Assembly: GCA_024697785.1 (NCBI GenBank)
Contig: JAILEU010000079.1
Span: 1-64,000, forward strand
Origin: Bacteroidaceae bacterium
GTDB lineage: Bacteria > Bacteroidota > Bacteroidia > Bacteroidales > Bacteroidaceae
Reading direction: 5' to 3'
DNA: 64,000 bases
Below, piece by piece: positions 38,736 through 48,863 of the stretch. The position numbers and the translations under genes are program-made. Each line of letters begins with the position of its first letter. Position 1 is the stretch's first letter. The notes below the pieces were generated by a model that saw only the letters and a list, made by a program, of their open reading frames with translations, ran no database searches and was not told the origin of the DNA.

Positions 38736-38814
38736 ATTATAGGTGTTTTGTAGTGATTCTGTAAAAATCCGCCCAGGGACGGAAGACAAAATGAACGAAA
38801 ATCGGCATGCATTT

Positions 38815-39297
38815 TTAAGATTTTTTTGCAGAAAAATGGATGTCTATGCGCTCTTTCTTCTCACGCTGCTGCATCCGCTGGTAATTCTTCAGCAGCATGT
38901 CTTCGTTTGACTGCGTCAGACCGTTCACGCTGATGAAGAGTAGGACGGCGTCAAGGATCCTGTCGCCATAGACATGGACACGCCTCGACATGAACAGATG
39001 GAACTCCCGCCAGTACATCCGATATACGGCGCTCGCGATGCGCCCCTTCGCCTGGCGGCTGATGAAGTTCGTCCGGCTGGTGACGCGGGCACCGCCCTGA
39101 CGCTTCGGATCCGGAAGGATAACCTCGACGTTCCCCTCCTCCTTCTCGCCGATGGGCCGCTTGCGCAGACTGTCATAGACCATCTCATACAACCGGCTGC
39201 TCGGCGGCAGCTTCACCATTCCGGGCTCTCCGGCAGGGTAGCGCTTCTGCAAGTACTCCGCAAGATAGGGCTTCAGGGTAAGTTTAATGGTATACAT
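38815..39297 (-). CDS. Hypothetical phage protein
   Basis: Start at MYTIKLTLKPYLAEYL (39297). Confidence 0.5.
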   Translation of the reverse strand: MYTIKLTLKPYLAEYLQKRYPAGEPGMVKLPPSSRLYEMVYDSLRKRPIGEKEEGNVEVILPDPKRQGGARVTSRTNFISRQAKGRIASAVYRMYWREFHLFMSRRVHVYGDRILDAVLLFISVNGLTQSNEDMLLKNYQRMQQREKKERIDIHFSAKKS

Positions 39298-39465
39298 GGC
39301 ACTTTCAATGGACAAATAAATCGTACAAAGTTACTGAAATACATGTAAAAAAGCAAGTGAATTGCTGTTTTTTTTCGGGGAATGAAACAACTTTTAACGC
39401 CCCGCACAAAACTACCCGTTCAAAAAATGGGGTCAAAAATCGTGCAAACTCTTTTTTTGTGCAAA

Positions 39466-39481
39466 TGTTTCACGTGAAACG
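39466..39481. promoter_or_regulatory. parS-like site
   Basis: TGTTTCACGTGAAACG, 15/16 match to the ParB consensus TGTTNCACGTGAAACA. Confidence 0.7.
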
Positions 39482-40090
39482 CTGATTATTAGCGCGTTTA
39501 GTGCTGTACAAAAAACGTACAGTTTCCGCACTGCCCGTACTATTTCGCCAATTCGTGCGAATCGTGCAGAAGTGTGCAAAATCGTGCAAAAATCGTGCGG
39601 ACGTAGTACGTTGATTCCCTTTGCGTTTAGCGTGCCTTCCGTACGTTTCGTACGAAAGTACGATTTTTTCCCTATTTATAGGGTAGGGTATTTTTGAGAG
39701 AAGAAAATTTTTAAAAAAAGAATAAGAGCGCCCGCGGTTTTTCGCAGACGCTCTTGATAGTGAGGCCGTTCGCTTGTGCGGCTTCCCCCGCACCCCCTCC
39801 TCATCACGCCAGTCCGGCTGTACGGTTGTCCAAATGCTTTTTGATTTAAATAGGGGAGTCAAGAGGGGAAGCGGTTCGGATGAAACGCTGGGCGGCCGAG
39901 CCGCCCAGCGGAAGGAAGAGGGGTTGAAATGCTCCAGGATCGACATCCAATAAAACCCCGCAGGACTATGGGAAGACTGCGGGGCGGGACAGAGGTTCTG
40001 CTGGATTGGTGGGCGAGGCTGCCTGTGATAGAACCCTTAGCTTAACGCACGACAAAGGTATGGAGCCGTTGTTGAACCGGTAAAGACAAA

Positions 40091-40522
40091 TCAGGCGATG
40101 CGGACGTAGTAGCGGCCGTTCCATCGGAGGACCTGACGGCGGATCACAGGCGCCCAGGAGACATGCACCCACTGGGGATAGGCGGCAGTGCCCTTTTCCC
40201 AAATGAGCTGGTCGAAGGGGAGATGGTCGGCGATAATCCGGAAAAGGCGGGCATTGTCCGTCAGGTCGCGGGCACGGATGTCGGCGGCCTGACCGAGCAC
40301 GTGCTGCGAGCTGGGGGCGCCGCCAAGCAGCGTGTTGAGCATCGGGCTGCGGTAGCCGCTATTGACATAAACGGGACGGCCGTAGAGCTCGCGCAGGGGG
40401 TCGAGGACGTTGGCCACGAGCCGGCACAGGTTTTCCTCTTCAGCTCGCCCGGGCGTGTTGGCCATATGGCGCGCTTCAGCATAGTCGCTGTGGCAGAGCT
40501 CGGAAAGGGTGAAGTACTTCAT
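40091..40522 (-). CDS. Peptidase M15-family protein (putative endolysin)
   Basis: VYVNSGYRSPMLNTLLGGAPSSQHVLGQAADIRA; WVHVSW. Confidence 0.82.
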   Translation of the reverse strand: MKYFTLSELCHSDYAEARHMANTPGRAEEENLCRLVANVLDPLRELYGRPVYVNSGYRSPMLNTLLGGAPSSQHVLGQAADIRARDLTDNARLFRIIADHLPFDQLIWEKGTAAYPQWVHVSWAPVIRRQVLRWNGRYYVRIA

Positions 40523-40532
40523 AGGGTATGAC

Positions 40533-41012
40533 CTAAGCATCTTCTTCCGGCGCGTTCCACAGTACGCCGAACAACAGTTCTTCGACGATGCCGCTAAACA
40601 CGTCCTTTGCCTGTCCCCCGGGGCTGTCTTGCCTGTTCTCGTCCTGCAGCTTCCGCCACTCCTCGTAGGGGATGGTCTTCACGCCATCCAGCGTGACCTC
40701 CTCGTCATGCAGCTCTTTCCGCTGCCGCACCAGCAAGCGGTACCGACCGTTCATCTCTTCCAGTTCCTTCCTCTCGCTCTCCGACGGCTTCTCCAGCGAT
40801 GCCAGTTCGGCACGCCTCATGTCAAAGGCCTGTGCGTCCTCGATGCCACATTCATTCACCAGCTCGTCGTCCTGCGCCAGCAAGGCGTTGAATGCCTTAC
40901 GTACCTGGCTCTTGAGTTTGAATACCTTGTACGCGTGAGCCATGCTCACCGTGTGCTGCGTAGCCTCCAGCACACCGCCCTGCACCAGGGCCAGAATCTC
41001 TGAATTCTTCAT
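40533..41012 (-). CDS. Hypothetical phage protein
   Basis: 159-aa ORF in the late operon. Confidence 0.5.
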   Translation of the reverse strand: MKNSEILALVQGGVLEATQHTVSMAHAYKVFKLKSQVRKAFNALLAQDDELVNECGIEDAQAFDMRRAELASLEKPSESERKELEEMNGRYRLLVRQRKELHDEEVTLDGVKTIPYEEWRKLQDENRQDSPGGQAKDVFSGIVEELLFGVLWNAPEEDA

Positions 41013-41059
41013 TTCATCTTGTTTTTTGGGTTAATACTATTTAGATGTCTTCTTATATG

Positions 41060-41908
41060 TCAGCTCTCTGCGAACTGCTTCAGTTCCTCCCACTCCTTAC
41101 GGTATGGGGCCACCATGTCGTCTGTGGGGTTACACTGTGCGAGCTGCTCCAACCCGTACCGGTAAGCCTCTTCCCACGGGTAGGCGTCCAGCCATCTCGG
41201 GTCGTACTCAGCGAAGAACCTCACAAGGTCTGCGATGCACAGGGTCTTGAACAGGGCTGTTTTGAAGGCGTCGGCCGTGTGTGTCAGACTCCCCGCATTG
41301 TACATGTAATGGTAGCCCTGTCCGCCCACGAAGCACACCAGGCCCGCCCACCAAAGCAATTTCACGCAAGTCGGAACATCTTCTATATACCGCCTGTCCG
41401 AATAAGGCACCTTGCCGTATAGCGACCTCCTGACGAGGCGGTTGTTCAGGAACATCGTCGTCTGCATGAAGTAGTCCGCTATCTTTGCGTCGCCCTCCAC
41501 CGTCCTTTCCGCATAGCTCATCTCGCACACGCGGCCGTCGCCTCCGTGCATCGTGACGCCGCCTGTCACGATGTCGGCGTCCTCTTCCATAGCTTTCCGC
41601 GCCAGTCGCTCCACATAGTCCGGCTCTATCCAGTCGTCGCCGTCCAGCAGCAGCACGTAGTCGCCCGTCGCGTAGCTGATACCCCTTCGGCGGGCCAGCC
41701 CTGCACCGACGTTCCTACTGCAGAGCAATACGGTCACGTCAGGATATTTCTCGGCAAGCTCGAAGAGAACGTCACGGGTGCCGTCGGTCGATTTGTCCTC
41801 AACGACTATCACCTCCACGTCATCCCACGTCTGCCATACAGCACTCTCCACAGCCTTCCGCAGCGTGTGCCCGACATTGTAGGCCGTTATAACGATGCTC
41901 ACCTTCAT
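41060..41908 (-). CDS. Glycosyltransferase family 2
   Basis: MKVSIVITAYNVGHTLRKAVESAVWQTW; LLLDGDDWIEPDY. Confidence 0.88.
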   Translation of the reverse strand: MKVSIVITAYNVGHTLRKAVESAVWQTWDDVEVIVVEDKSTDGTRDVLFELAEKYPDVTVLLCSRNVGAGLARRRGISYATGDYVLLLDGDDWIEPDYVERLARKAMEEDADIVTGGVTMHGGDGRVCEMSYAERTVEGDAKIADYFMQTTMFLNNRLVRRSLYGKVPYSDRRYIEDVPTCVKLLWWAGLVCFVGGQGYHYMYNAGSLTHTADAFKTALFKTLCIADLVRFFAEYDPRWLDAYPWEEAYRYGLEQLAQCNPTDDMVAPYRKEWEELKQFAES

Positions 41909-41915
41909 GGTATGC

Positions 41916-43493
41916 TCATTGCCAGTCGTGGCTGTCAAGGCTGTAGCCCCGGCTCTCTATCAGGGCCGCTATCTCACTCTCGCCGGAGGCTTCCACGACA
42001 AATCCCCCGGCCGTCGCCAGCACCGCCACTTCGGTATCCGACCCGTATTCGCAGGCATAGACGATGAAATCCACGTCACCCGTCACGCCTAGCGTGGTCT
42101 TGTCACATACCTCCACCAGCCTGTGCCCGACGGCGTTCAACGTCATGCCAGACCAGTCATACTGGGCCTCGCTGCTGATGGCTCTTCCCGTTGCAGAGTC
42201 ATATGCCTGCACCCAGACCTCATCGAGCGTCATCGCCGCACCGGAATAGTTGTAGAAGGCGACCGCAAGCGACCATCTCGTCTGCCCGTTCGCGCCATCA
42301 ACACCATGCTTTCGCATCCATGCCAGTCGGAGCTGTACCGTCGGAATGGTGCTGTTACGGCGGACAAGCTTCAGCCCCGTTGCTGTCGCTTCGCTGCCGC
42401 GGACACAAAGCGTCGTCCCTTGTGGTATGTCGCTCAGCAGGAGCCTTTGGGAACAAAAGAACGTCTTCAGCTTCCACCCCTTCATGGCTGTAATGCCCGC
42501 GACAGTGTCCGCGTTGGAGCCGGTGGGCAGCTCAATGTAAATCCGCAGCCAGTTGCCAAGATTGTCGCTGTGCCTGCCTGCCGCGCTACCCCACAGCATG
42601 TAGTCAACGTGCCCGTCCACCTCGTCCGTGTGGTACAGGACGCCGCAAAGGTACATGTTTTTCGGGTTGAAATCCGTGTCGCGCAAGGCAATGCAGGTGC
42701 AGAGTTCGTCAAACGTAATGTTGCCTCCGACGACAACATTCCCCACTTTCCGGCTTTCTGGAAGGCCGCCCGGCAGGATGGCATCGGCTATGACCTTCCA
42801 CGTGCCGCCGTCCTGATAGACGCCGAACTCCAGACCGCTTTGTACAAAAGGCAGTGGGCTCACGGCGTTCCCGTCATAGCCGTCGAAGTCCAGAATCCTG
42901 AACGGGATGAAGCTCGTACCCTGATCCTTCAGCGGGGGCTCATAGCGCCAGCGAAGCGTCGTAACGCGTGTGTTGATTACCCTCTCCCCGTCAAGGACCA
43001 GACCCGCGAGGAAGCCTGTTGATGGCAGCCCGTCCACGCTCGTAGGCAGCCCGTCAGCCAACACCGACCCCGTCCCTGTTGTAATGGCCTCATTGAACAG
43101 TGCCTCGCCTGACGGAATCTCCATGCCGTAGGCCATCTTGAAAGGCCTACCTGTGTACGCATCCGTCCTGTAACCCTCGCCGTTGCCTTGCTGGCGTGCC
43201 ATTATCTGCGCCGCCGTCGCGTCAGGGCCGAGGAAGCTCTGCGAGCCCGTGAAAAACACCGGCTTAGCCTTCGACCAGCAGTTAATCTGGCCTACATAGG
43301 CATTGCTTTCCGCATACGTGGGGTTTGTGCTCACACCTTCGGCATGGCCGTCCTCGTAGTCTTTCATGCCCTGACAAAGCGTGCCAAGGTCGCGGGAGGC
43401 AAGCCCGATGCCCTTAGCGATATCGTCGAGGCTGACACCCTTAGGAGGGGTCGTGCTCGTGTCTCTGTAAATCTTTCCGTTATTAACTGGCAT
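41916..43493 (-). CDS. Tail fibre/receptor-binding region protein
   Basis: 525-aa ORF between fibre gene and GT2. Confidence 0.5.
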   Translation of the reverse strand: MPVNNGKIYRDTSTTPPKGVSLDDIAKGIGLASRDLGTLCQGMKDYEDGHAEGVSTNPTYAESNAYVGQINCWSKAKPVFFTGSQSFLGPDATAAQIMARQQGNGEGYRTDAYTGRPFKMAYGMEIPSGEALFNEAITTGTGSVLADGLPTSVDGLPSTGFLAGLVLDGERVINTRVTTLRWRYEPPLKDQGTSFIPFRILDFDGYDGNAVSPLPFVQSGLEFGVYQDGGTWKVIADAILPGGLPESRKVGNVVVGGNITFDELCTCIALRDTDFNPKNMYLCGVLYHTDEVDGHVDYMLWGSAAGRHSDNLGNWLRIYIELPTGSNADTVAGITAMKGWKLKTFFCSQRLLLSDIPQGTTLCVRGSEATATGLKLVRRNSTIPTVQLRLAWMRKHGVDGANGQTRWSLAVAFYNYSGAAMTLDEVWVQAYDSATGRAISSEAQYDWSGMTLNAVGHRLVEVCDKTTLGVTGDVDFIVYACEYGSDTEVAVLATAGGFVVEASGESEIAALIESRGYSLDSHDWQ

Positions 43494-43525
43494 ATATCTT
43501 CGTTTTTTCTGTTCTTTTTCGTTCG

Positions 43526-45676
43526 TTACAGCGCCTTCGTATATTTGGCCAAAACCTTCCAGCCCGACGAGTAGCCTATCTCAATGAAGTTGACTTCGAC
43601 TGTGCCGCTGTTGGGACAGGAATAATAGTATAACAGGATGCTCGAGCTGCCTCTGCTTCCCACATGTACGTCCAGACGCACGTTGTAGCTCACCCCGTTC
43701 ATGCTTTCCACCGCCCTTACGTGCAGTCTCGCCCTCCCGTTGGCAATGTTCGTCAGAAAGTTCGGGAGGTTCAGGACCGAGGTGGGGATGGACGTCCCCG
43801 CCGTGTAGCCGAACACGGTCGTCAGGTTATACTCATAGACGCCCTTGACGTTGCCGCCGTTCGCGTCGATAATGCTGCTGCCGTACAACGTCAGCGAGGC
43901 CGACCGGGAGGAGTTGCCGACATACACCTCCCCGCCCGATCCGCCCCACAGGGCTTTCGCAACCACCCCGTTACCCGCCACGAAGAGGCCCTTCCCCGAG
44001 GCAAGCGTGACGTCCTGGCCGAGCAGGGCCGCACGGCTGCCCTCGTCCCACGACATCACGTTATACACGCTTCCGCCACCCTCAAGGAACCACAGCGACC
44101 CGCCAGGGGCTATCTTCACACCGTCCAGCGTCGCCGTCCCGTCCTTCACTCCTGACAGCGACGCACCCAGCGTCACGGCGTAGTCATACACCTTCTGCAC
44201 AGCATGGGCATTGAACACCGTCCCCGCGTCGCCCGCCGACAGCGCATCGCCCATGTGGCTCCAGTCCAGAACGGTCTCCACCACGCTGCTGCCCGCCGGC
44301 ACGCCGTCGCTCACGCCGCCGCCGCTCACACTGCTGTCGCTGTAGAAAGGTAGGTTCGTGTGAAGGTATCTCACCCCACCGACGGTCTTGACCTCTAAAT
44401 AGTCCGACGTTCCGCCGTTGAACCCTATCTTCTGCCCCGAAGCCACCGTCAGACCGGCGCTGAACGTGGCCACGCCCGTCGACGTCAGCGACGCTACCGT
44501 CGTCGCACCTGCACCCAGCGTCCCGTTCACATGCAGCAGGTATAGCGGATCGGCAATGCCGATACCCCAGTAGCCGCTGTTCGTCGCTCCGCTATACGTC
44601 TTCGAGCCCGTGTACGTCAGCGCACCCATGTATCCCGCATAGCTCGTGCCTATCACCAGCGGGTAGTAGTACGCGTCCTCATAGCTGTACAGCTTCCATC
44701 CTTTTACCGTGTCGCTGCTGTTGCTTAGGCCGAACAGCTGTAGCGTCACGTCTGACACGTGCGTCCCCTCGTCATAGGTCACCGTGTCATACAGGTGAAG
44801 CTCCCTCGCATGCAACGGCCCGTAGGGCATGGTCGCCGTGCCTATCGGCCGCGTCCGCGCTGCATCGGGCGTCATGGCATGCGTCGTCAGCTCACCGCCC
44901 ACATACAGCTTCTTGGCAATGTAGGCGCCGCCGCGTATGTCCAGCGCAGCGCTCACTACACCTTCCGAAACGCTGTAGTCCGTTGTCAGCGAGCTGGTCA
45001 CCTTGCCCGTCGACGTAACAGACGGCACCGTCAGCGCGCCCGTCAGCGTCAGGGACCCAAGCTTGCTCGCCGCTCCGCCCACGCCCAGGTAATAGGAACT
45101 GCTCCCCAGACGCACCTGGCTCGTGAAAGTCTTGATTCCCGCCACCGTCTGGTCGCCCGTCAGCGACACCGCGTCCGTGATGCCGTAGCCGGATAGCGTC
45201 GTCGGCTTACCCGACACAATCTTATCCCATCCCAGCCCGGGGATGTCGGACGCATTGAGCAGCGAGCCCACGTTGCCCGTGTGCAGGAGGGCATGGGTGT
45301 CGTACGTCACCCCGTCCGTGCCTATGCACAGCTGGTGCTTGCCCACAGCGTCCACCCACCACTCCGTGTTCGCCTGGGGGCTCAGCACCAGCTTCTGCGC
45401 CGTGTTGTGGAACCCGATGTAGCTCGTCAACGCCCCGCCTGCCGCATAGCTCGCCACAAGGTACTTGGCCCTCGACGTGTCCACGTCGTACGGCACCGCC
45501 CACGGCTCTCGAAGCGACTCCAGGCGTCCTTTCACCGCCGATGCCGTCAGCGCCCTCGTCGTCCCGCCAATCCGCAGGCGGACAGCGTCCGCACCGTCGC
45601 ACTCCAGGGCGAATTCCTCCACCCAGCCCTTCGTCACCAGGTCGGCGCCATCGTCAAATTCACCAAGGTTCTTCAT
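43526..45676 (-). CDS. Tail fibre protein
   Basis: Repetitive Gly/Ser/Thr-rich; LSGYGITDAVSLTGDQTVAGIKTFTS fibre motif. Confidence 0.72.
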   Translation of the reverse strand: MKNLGEFDDGADLVTKGWVEEFALECDGADAVRLRIGGTTRALTASAVKGRLESLREPWAVPYDVDTSRAKYLVASYAAGGALTSYIGFHNTAQKLVLSPQANTEWWVDAVGKHQLCIGTDGVTYDTHALLHTGNVGSLLNASDIPGLGWDKIVSGKPTTLSGYGITDAVSLTGDQTVAGIKTFTSQVRLGSSSYYLGVGGAASKLGSLTLTGALTVPSVTSTGKVTSSLTTDYSVSEGVVSAALDIRGGAYIAKKLYVGGELTTHAMTPDAARTRPIGTATMPYGPLHARELHLYDTVTYDEGTHVSDVTLQLFGLSNSSDTVKGWKLYSYEDAYYYPLVIGTSYAGYMGALTYTGSKTYSGATNSGYWGIGIADPLYLLHVNGTLGAGATTVASLTSTGVATFSAGLTVASGQKIGFNGGTSDYLEVKTVGGVRYLHTNLPFYSDSSVSGGGVSDGVPAGSSVVETVLDWSHMGDALSAGDAGTVFNAHAVQKVYDYAVTLGASLSGVKDGTATLDGVKIAPGGSLWFLEGGGSVYNVMSWDEGSRAALLGQDVTLASGKGLFVAGNGVVAKALWGGSGGEVYVGNSSRSASLTLYGSSIIDANGGNVKGVYEYNLTTVFGYTAGTSIPTSVLNLPNFLTNIANGRARLHVRAVESMNGVSYNVRLDVHVGSRGSSSILLYYYSCPNSGTVEVNFIEIGYSSGWKVLAKYTKAL

Positions 45677-45706
45677 CGTCCATCCAGCCTATCCAGTCCA
45701 TCCAGC

Positions 45707-47737
45707 CTATCTGCCTACAACCACCACCTTGAACGTCTTTCCTGCAGACGCTGTGCCCTGCGCCTGCCCGAAGACGAGCTTCACCGTGTCCTCGCCCGTA
45801 ATCGTCACGTCCGTCATAACCAGCTCCCACCCGGCCGAGTCGCTTCCCGTGTAGAGGAACACCGCCACGTTTCTCGTCCCCAGACCATGCGTCACCGTCT
45901 TTTCCGTGACGCCGGTCAGCGTCACGCTCCCCGCAAAGCTCTTTGTCCGGTAAGCGCTCGCCAGGCTCACCGTCCTGCTGCCGCTCGACGTGATGGCGGC
46001 CGCGTCGCTCACCGTTATGCCCGTCCCGGCCGTTATGGTCACGCTCGTCACCGTGCCCGTCTTCTTCAGGCCGGCAAAGTTCGTCTCGTTCACGTACGAC
46101 GTGTAGTTCCCCGAGTGCAGCAGCTTCACCCACTCCGGCCAGCTCTCTGAAAACACGCCATTGCTCGTCTGGGTCGAGCACGCTCGGTACCAGATGTCCT
46201 GTCCCGACGTGGGGAAGGCTATCTGGGGCAGCAGGTTGACGGTCCCGTCCGTCTTGCCCACGGCCCTCGCCATCTGCAGCAGAAGGCCGGCATTAACGGG
46301 GGCATGACTGTCGCCGATGGCTCCGAGGCTGAACAGTGACAGCCACAGACCCGCAGAGTCCGGGAAGTTGTTGAAGTCTGCCGTCTCTCCGTCAAGATAG
46401 CCGAAGCTCTTCAGCGCCACGTGCGACGCCTCACCCTTCGTCACCGTCAGGGTCGTTCCGCTCTTCGCGACGCCTGTCACCACGTCGCCCGCCCCCGACA
46501 CGGTCAGCGTCGTCGCACTGCCGCCTTCCAGACTTGCTATACGCCCCCCGAGCTCCGTCCATATCCTGTTCACCGTGTAGGCGTTGAACACCTTGGTCGT
46601 GTCGCCGTCGGTCAGTGACGATTCCAGGCCGCTCCAGCCCAGCACCGTCTCCACCACGCCGCCGCCCGACGACCCGCCGCCGCTCACGCCGCTGCCGCTC
46701 ACGCTGCCGTCGCTATAGAACGAAAGGTTCGTATGAAGGTATTTCACCCCGTCAACGGTCACTACCTCCAGATAGTCCGACGTCCCGCCGTTGAATCCTA
46801 TCTTCTGGCCCGACGCCAACTTCAGGCCAGCACTGAACGTCGCCGCACCGCTGAAGGTCTTCGCACCCGCCAGCGTCTGCACACCCGTCGTCACCACACC
46901 GCTCGCCGTGGCCGATGCCGACGGAACCGCCACCGCCGTGCTTGTGTTGCCCATCGCCTTGACCTTCAGTGTCGGGCCGGACGTCGTGCCGCCCGTCCAT
47001 GTCACCACGGGCGTGTCCCGCACTACCGTGCCGCGCAGCTCCTGACCGCTCATCACCAGGTTCACGTCGCCGACCGCCGTCGAGCCGCCACGCAGCGTCA
47101 CCGCACCTGTCACGCCGCCCAGCGTCGTCACGTAGTTCGTCAGGTTCGTCTGGATAACGTCGTAGCTGCCCTGCGTCGTGCCCGCGCCGTCCTGGTTCAC
47201 AATCACCATGTCGCCGGCCTCCACAGCAACCGTCCCGAACCAGCCGCTGCCCGTCACCTTGAACGTCCAGCCCTTACCCATCTTCGACAGGTCAACGGTC
47301 GTCCCGCCTGCAACCAGGCCTCCGCCCGATGACGAACTGCCGGATATCGTGAATTGCGACGCCTGGATGCTGCCGCTCGAACCCGCGGCAGCTACCGTGC
47401 CCATATACACCATCGCGTCCGCCATCTTCAGTGCGTCTCGCACGTATGCATAGACCGCACCCGTCGACGGAATCTTCTCACCGCCGCTCACAATGTCGCT
47501 CACCGACGTCGTGAAGTCCGCCAGCATCGGTATCGTCACACAGCCCGCACGGCCGTCAAGCAGCGTTCTCCACGCCGCTACACCGTTCACCGTGCCATAC
47601 ACCTTCGGCGCATGCACACCCGCCGTCGAGTCAAAATACACAGCTCCCGTCTTCGCCGTCGGCGCCGTACCGCTCGGGTGAAGGACAACGTTCTGAAGCT
47701 GATTCGAATGAAGATTCAGATTGCTAAGTACATTCAT
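45707..47737 (-). CDS. Tail fibre protein
   Basis: Shares ASGQKIGFNGGTSDYLEV...YLHTNL.FYSD.SVSG module with 43526..45676. Confidence 0.72.
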   Translation of the reverse strand: MNVLSNLNLHSNQLQNVVLHPSGTAPTAKTGAVYFDSTAGVHAPKVYGTVNGVAAWRTLLDGRAGCVTIPMLADFTTSVSDIVSGGEKIPSTGAVYAYVRDALKMADAMVYMGTVAAAGSSGSIQASQFTISGSSSSGGGLVAGGTTVDLSKMGKGWTFKVTGSGWFGTVAVEAGDMVIVNQDGAGTTQGSYDVIQTNLTNYVTTLGGVTGAVTLRGGSTAVGDVNLVMSGQELRGTVVRDTPVVTWTGGTTSGPTLKVKAMGNTSTAVAVPSASATASGVVTTGVQTLAGAKTFSGAATFSAGLKLASGQKIGFNGGTSDYLEVVTVDGVKYLHTNLSFYSDGSVSGSGVSGGGSSGGGVVETVLGWSGLESSLTDGDTTKVFNAYTVNRIWTELGGRIASLEGGSATTLTVSGAGDVVTGVAKSGTTLTVTKGEASHVALKSFGYLDGETADFNNFPDSAGLWLSLFSLGAIGDSHAPVNAGLLLQMARAVGKTDGTVNLLPQIAFPTSGQDIWYRACSTQTSNGVFSESWPEWVKLLHSGNYTSYVNETNFAGLKKTGTVTSVTITAGTGITVSDAAAITSSGSRTVSLASAYRTKSFAGSVTLTGVTEKTVTHGLGTRNVAVFLYTGSDSAGWELVMTDVTITGEDTVKLVFGQAQGTASAGKTFKVVVVGR

Positions 47738-47773
47738 ATTCTCTCTTTTTTCTAAAATCTGATTACGCTAATT

Positions 47774-48403
47774 TCAGTTCAGGTATGCCCTCCCGCTGAA
47801 CTCAGCGTTGAAGACCACCCTCACCGTGTCCTTGTTGATGTAAAATACGTCGCCAACCACCACATTGCCCGCGTCATCCACTATCGTCACGCTCGGCCAT
47901 TTGTCCAGATTATGAACAATCACCCAAACGCTCGACGCCTCTGTTTGGAGGTGCTCATAATGGCGATCTCCGCCAACACCGTCAGGCGGACTATCGCCTT
48001 CCTCCTCGATGCCATCATCGACGCCCGTCCCGCCACCCGCCACCCAGCTGTCGCTATAAAACGGTAGCGTGCTATGAAGAACATATTCCGGCATCTCAGC
48101 TGTGCCGAGATTGATGACTTCCAAACGATGACGGTTGTCTCCGAATATCAATGAACATACAATTTGGGAGAAATGCAGGTTACCGCTCACATCTGCACTG
48201 CCATCGAACTGATTCCCCCAAAGAAAAACAGGATTCTTGAACTTGACGGCTTCAGCAGTAAGTACCTGCTCGCTTAATTCTTGTGACCGTCGATTCAAAA
48301 AGTCCAGGATAGTACCTACCATCACGTTTGTCACGCTTCCGGCTTCGACGGCATCGTTGATGGCCTGGATAAGCTGGTCTATATAGGACTGAGCGGTTGT
48401 CAT
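47774..48403 (-). CDS. Tail fibre-associated protein
   Basis: Start at MTTAQSYIDQLIQAIND; carries HSTLPFYSDSWVAGGG module. Confidence 0.55.
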   Translation of the reverse strand: MTTAQSYIDQLIQAINDAVEAGSVTNVMVGTILDFLNRRSQELSEQVLTAEAVKFKNPVFLWGNQFDGSADVSGNLHFSQIVCSLIFGDNRHRLEVINLGTAEMPEYVLHSTLPFYSDSWVAGGGTGVDDGIEEEGDSPPDGVGGDRHYEHLQTEASSVWVIVHNLDKWPSVTIVDDAGNVVVGDVFYINKDTVRVVFNAEFSGRAYLN

Positions 48404-48404
48404 A

Positions 48405-48863
48405 TCAGTTGAACTGGGCTGCAAAGACAGCCGTATGGATTCGGTAATCCGAGGGAACGGAAACAGGGAAAGAGCTGGTGTAGCTATCAGCTGAAGCAAA
48501 CCTCAGCCGCAGTTTCAGCGACTGCGGCGAAGAGGTGGAGAGCTGAAGAAGCACATCTTCTGCAGAAGGGATTACTTTGACATTATGGCCACGCCACGCC
48601 AACAAAGTAACGTCAGAACTTAGAGCCATATCGACGATGTTCATCAGGTTCGGCAGGTCGAGCCATGAAGATACAACTACCAGCTCAGGACGAATAGGCG
48701 TTCGAAGGCTGTTCTCCTGGAGGCTGTCAGATAGGGCGTCGTATGAGTCAGCTGCAGCTCCGCCCTCATCGTCTCCGATATACAGGGATCTTCCGTTCAG
48801 TATAAGGGAGCGATAGATGCCGTCGGCATCAAGATAGCGGAGGGTATAGGTGGACGTTCCCAT
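48405..48863 (-). CDS. Hypothetical virion protein (paralog of 48863..49912 C-terminus)
   Basis: Shared pattern YD.L.DS...R......DVTLL..RG. Confidence 0.5.
   Translation of the reverse strand: MGTSTYTLRYLDADGIYRSLILNGRSLYIGDDEGGAAADSYDALSDSLQENSLRTPIRPELVVVSSWLDLPNLMNIVDMALSSDVTLLAWRGHNVKVIPSAEDVLLQLSTSSPQSLKLRLRFASADSYTSSFPVSVPSDYRIHTAVFAAQFN

Noticed and set aside
39470-39946. 158-aa ORF in the non-coding parS region
   Set aside because: Unusual composition, begins inside direct repeats and overlaps iteron-like sequence and the parS site; no recognisable domain
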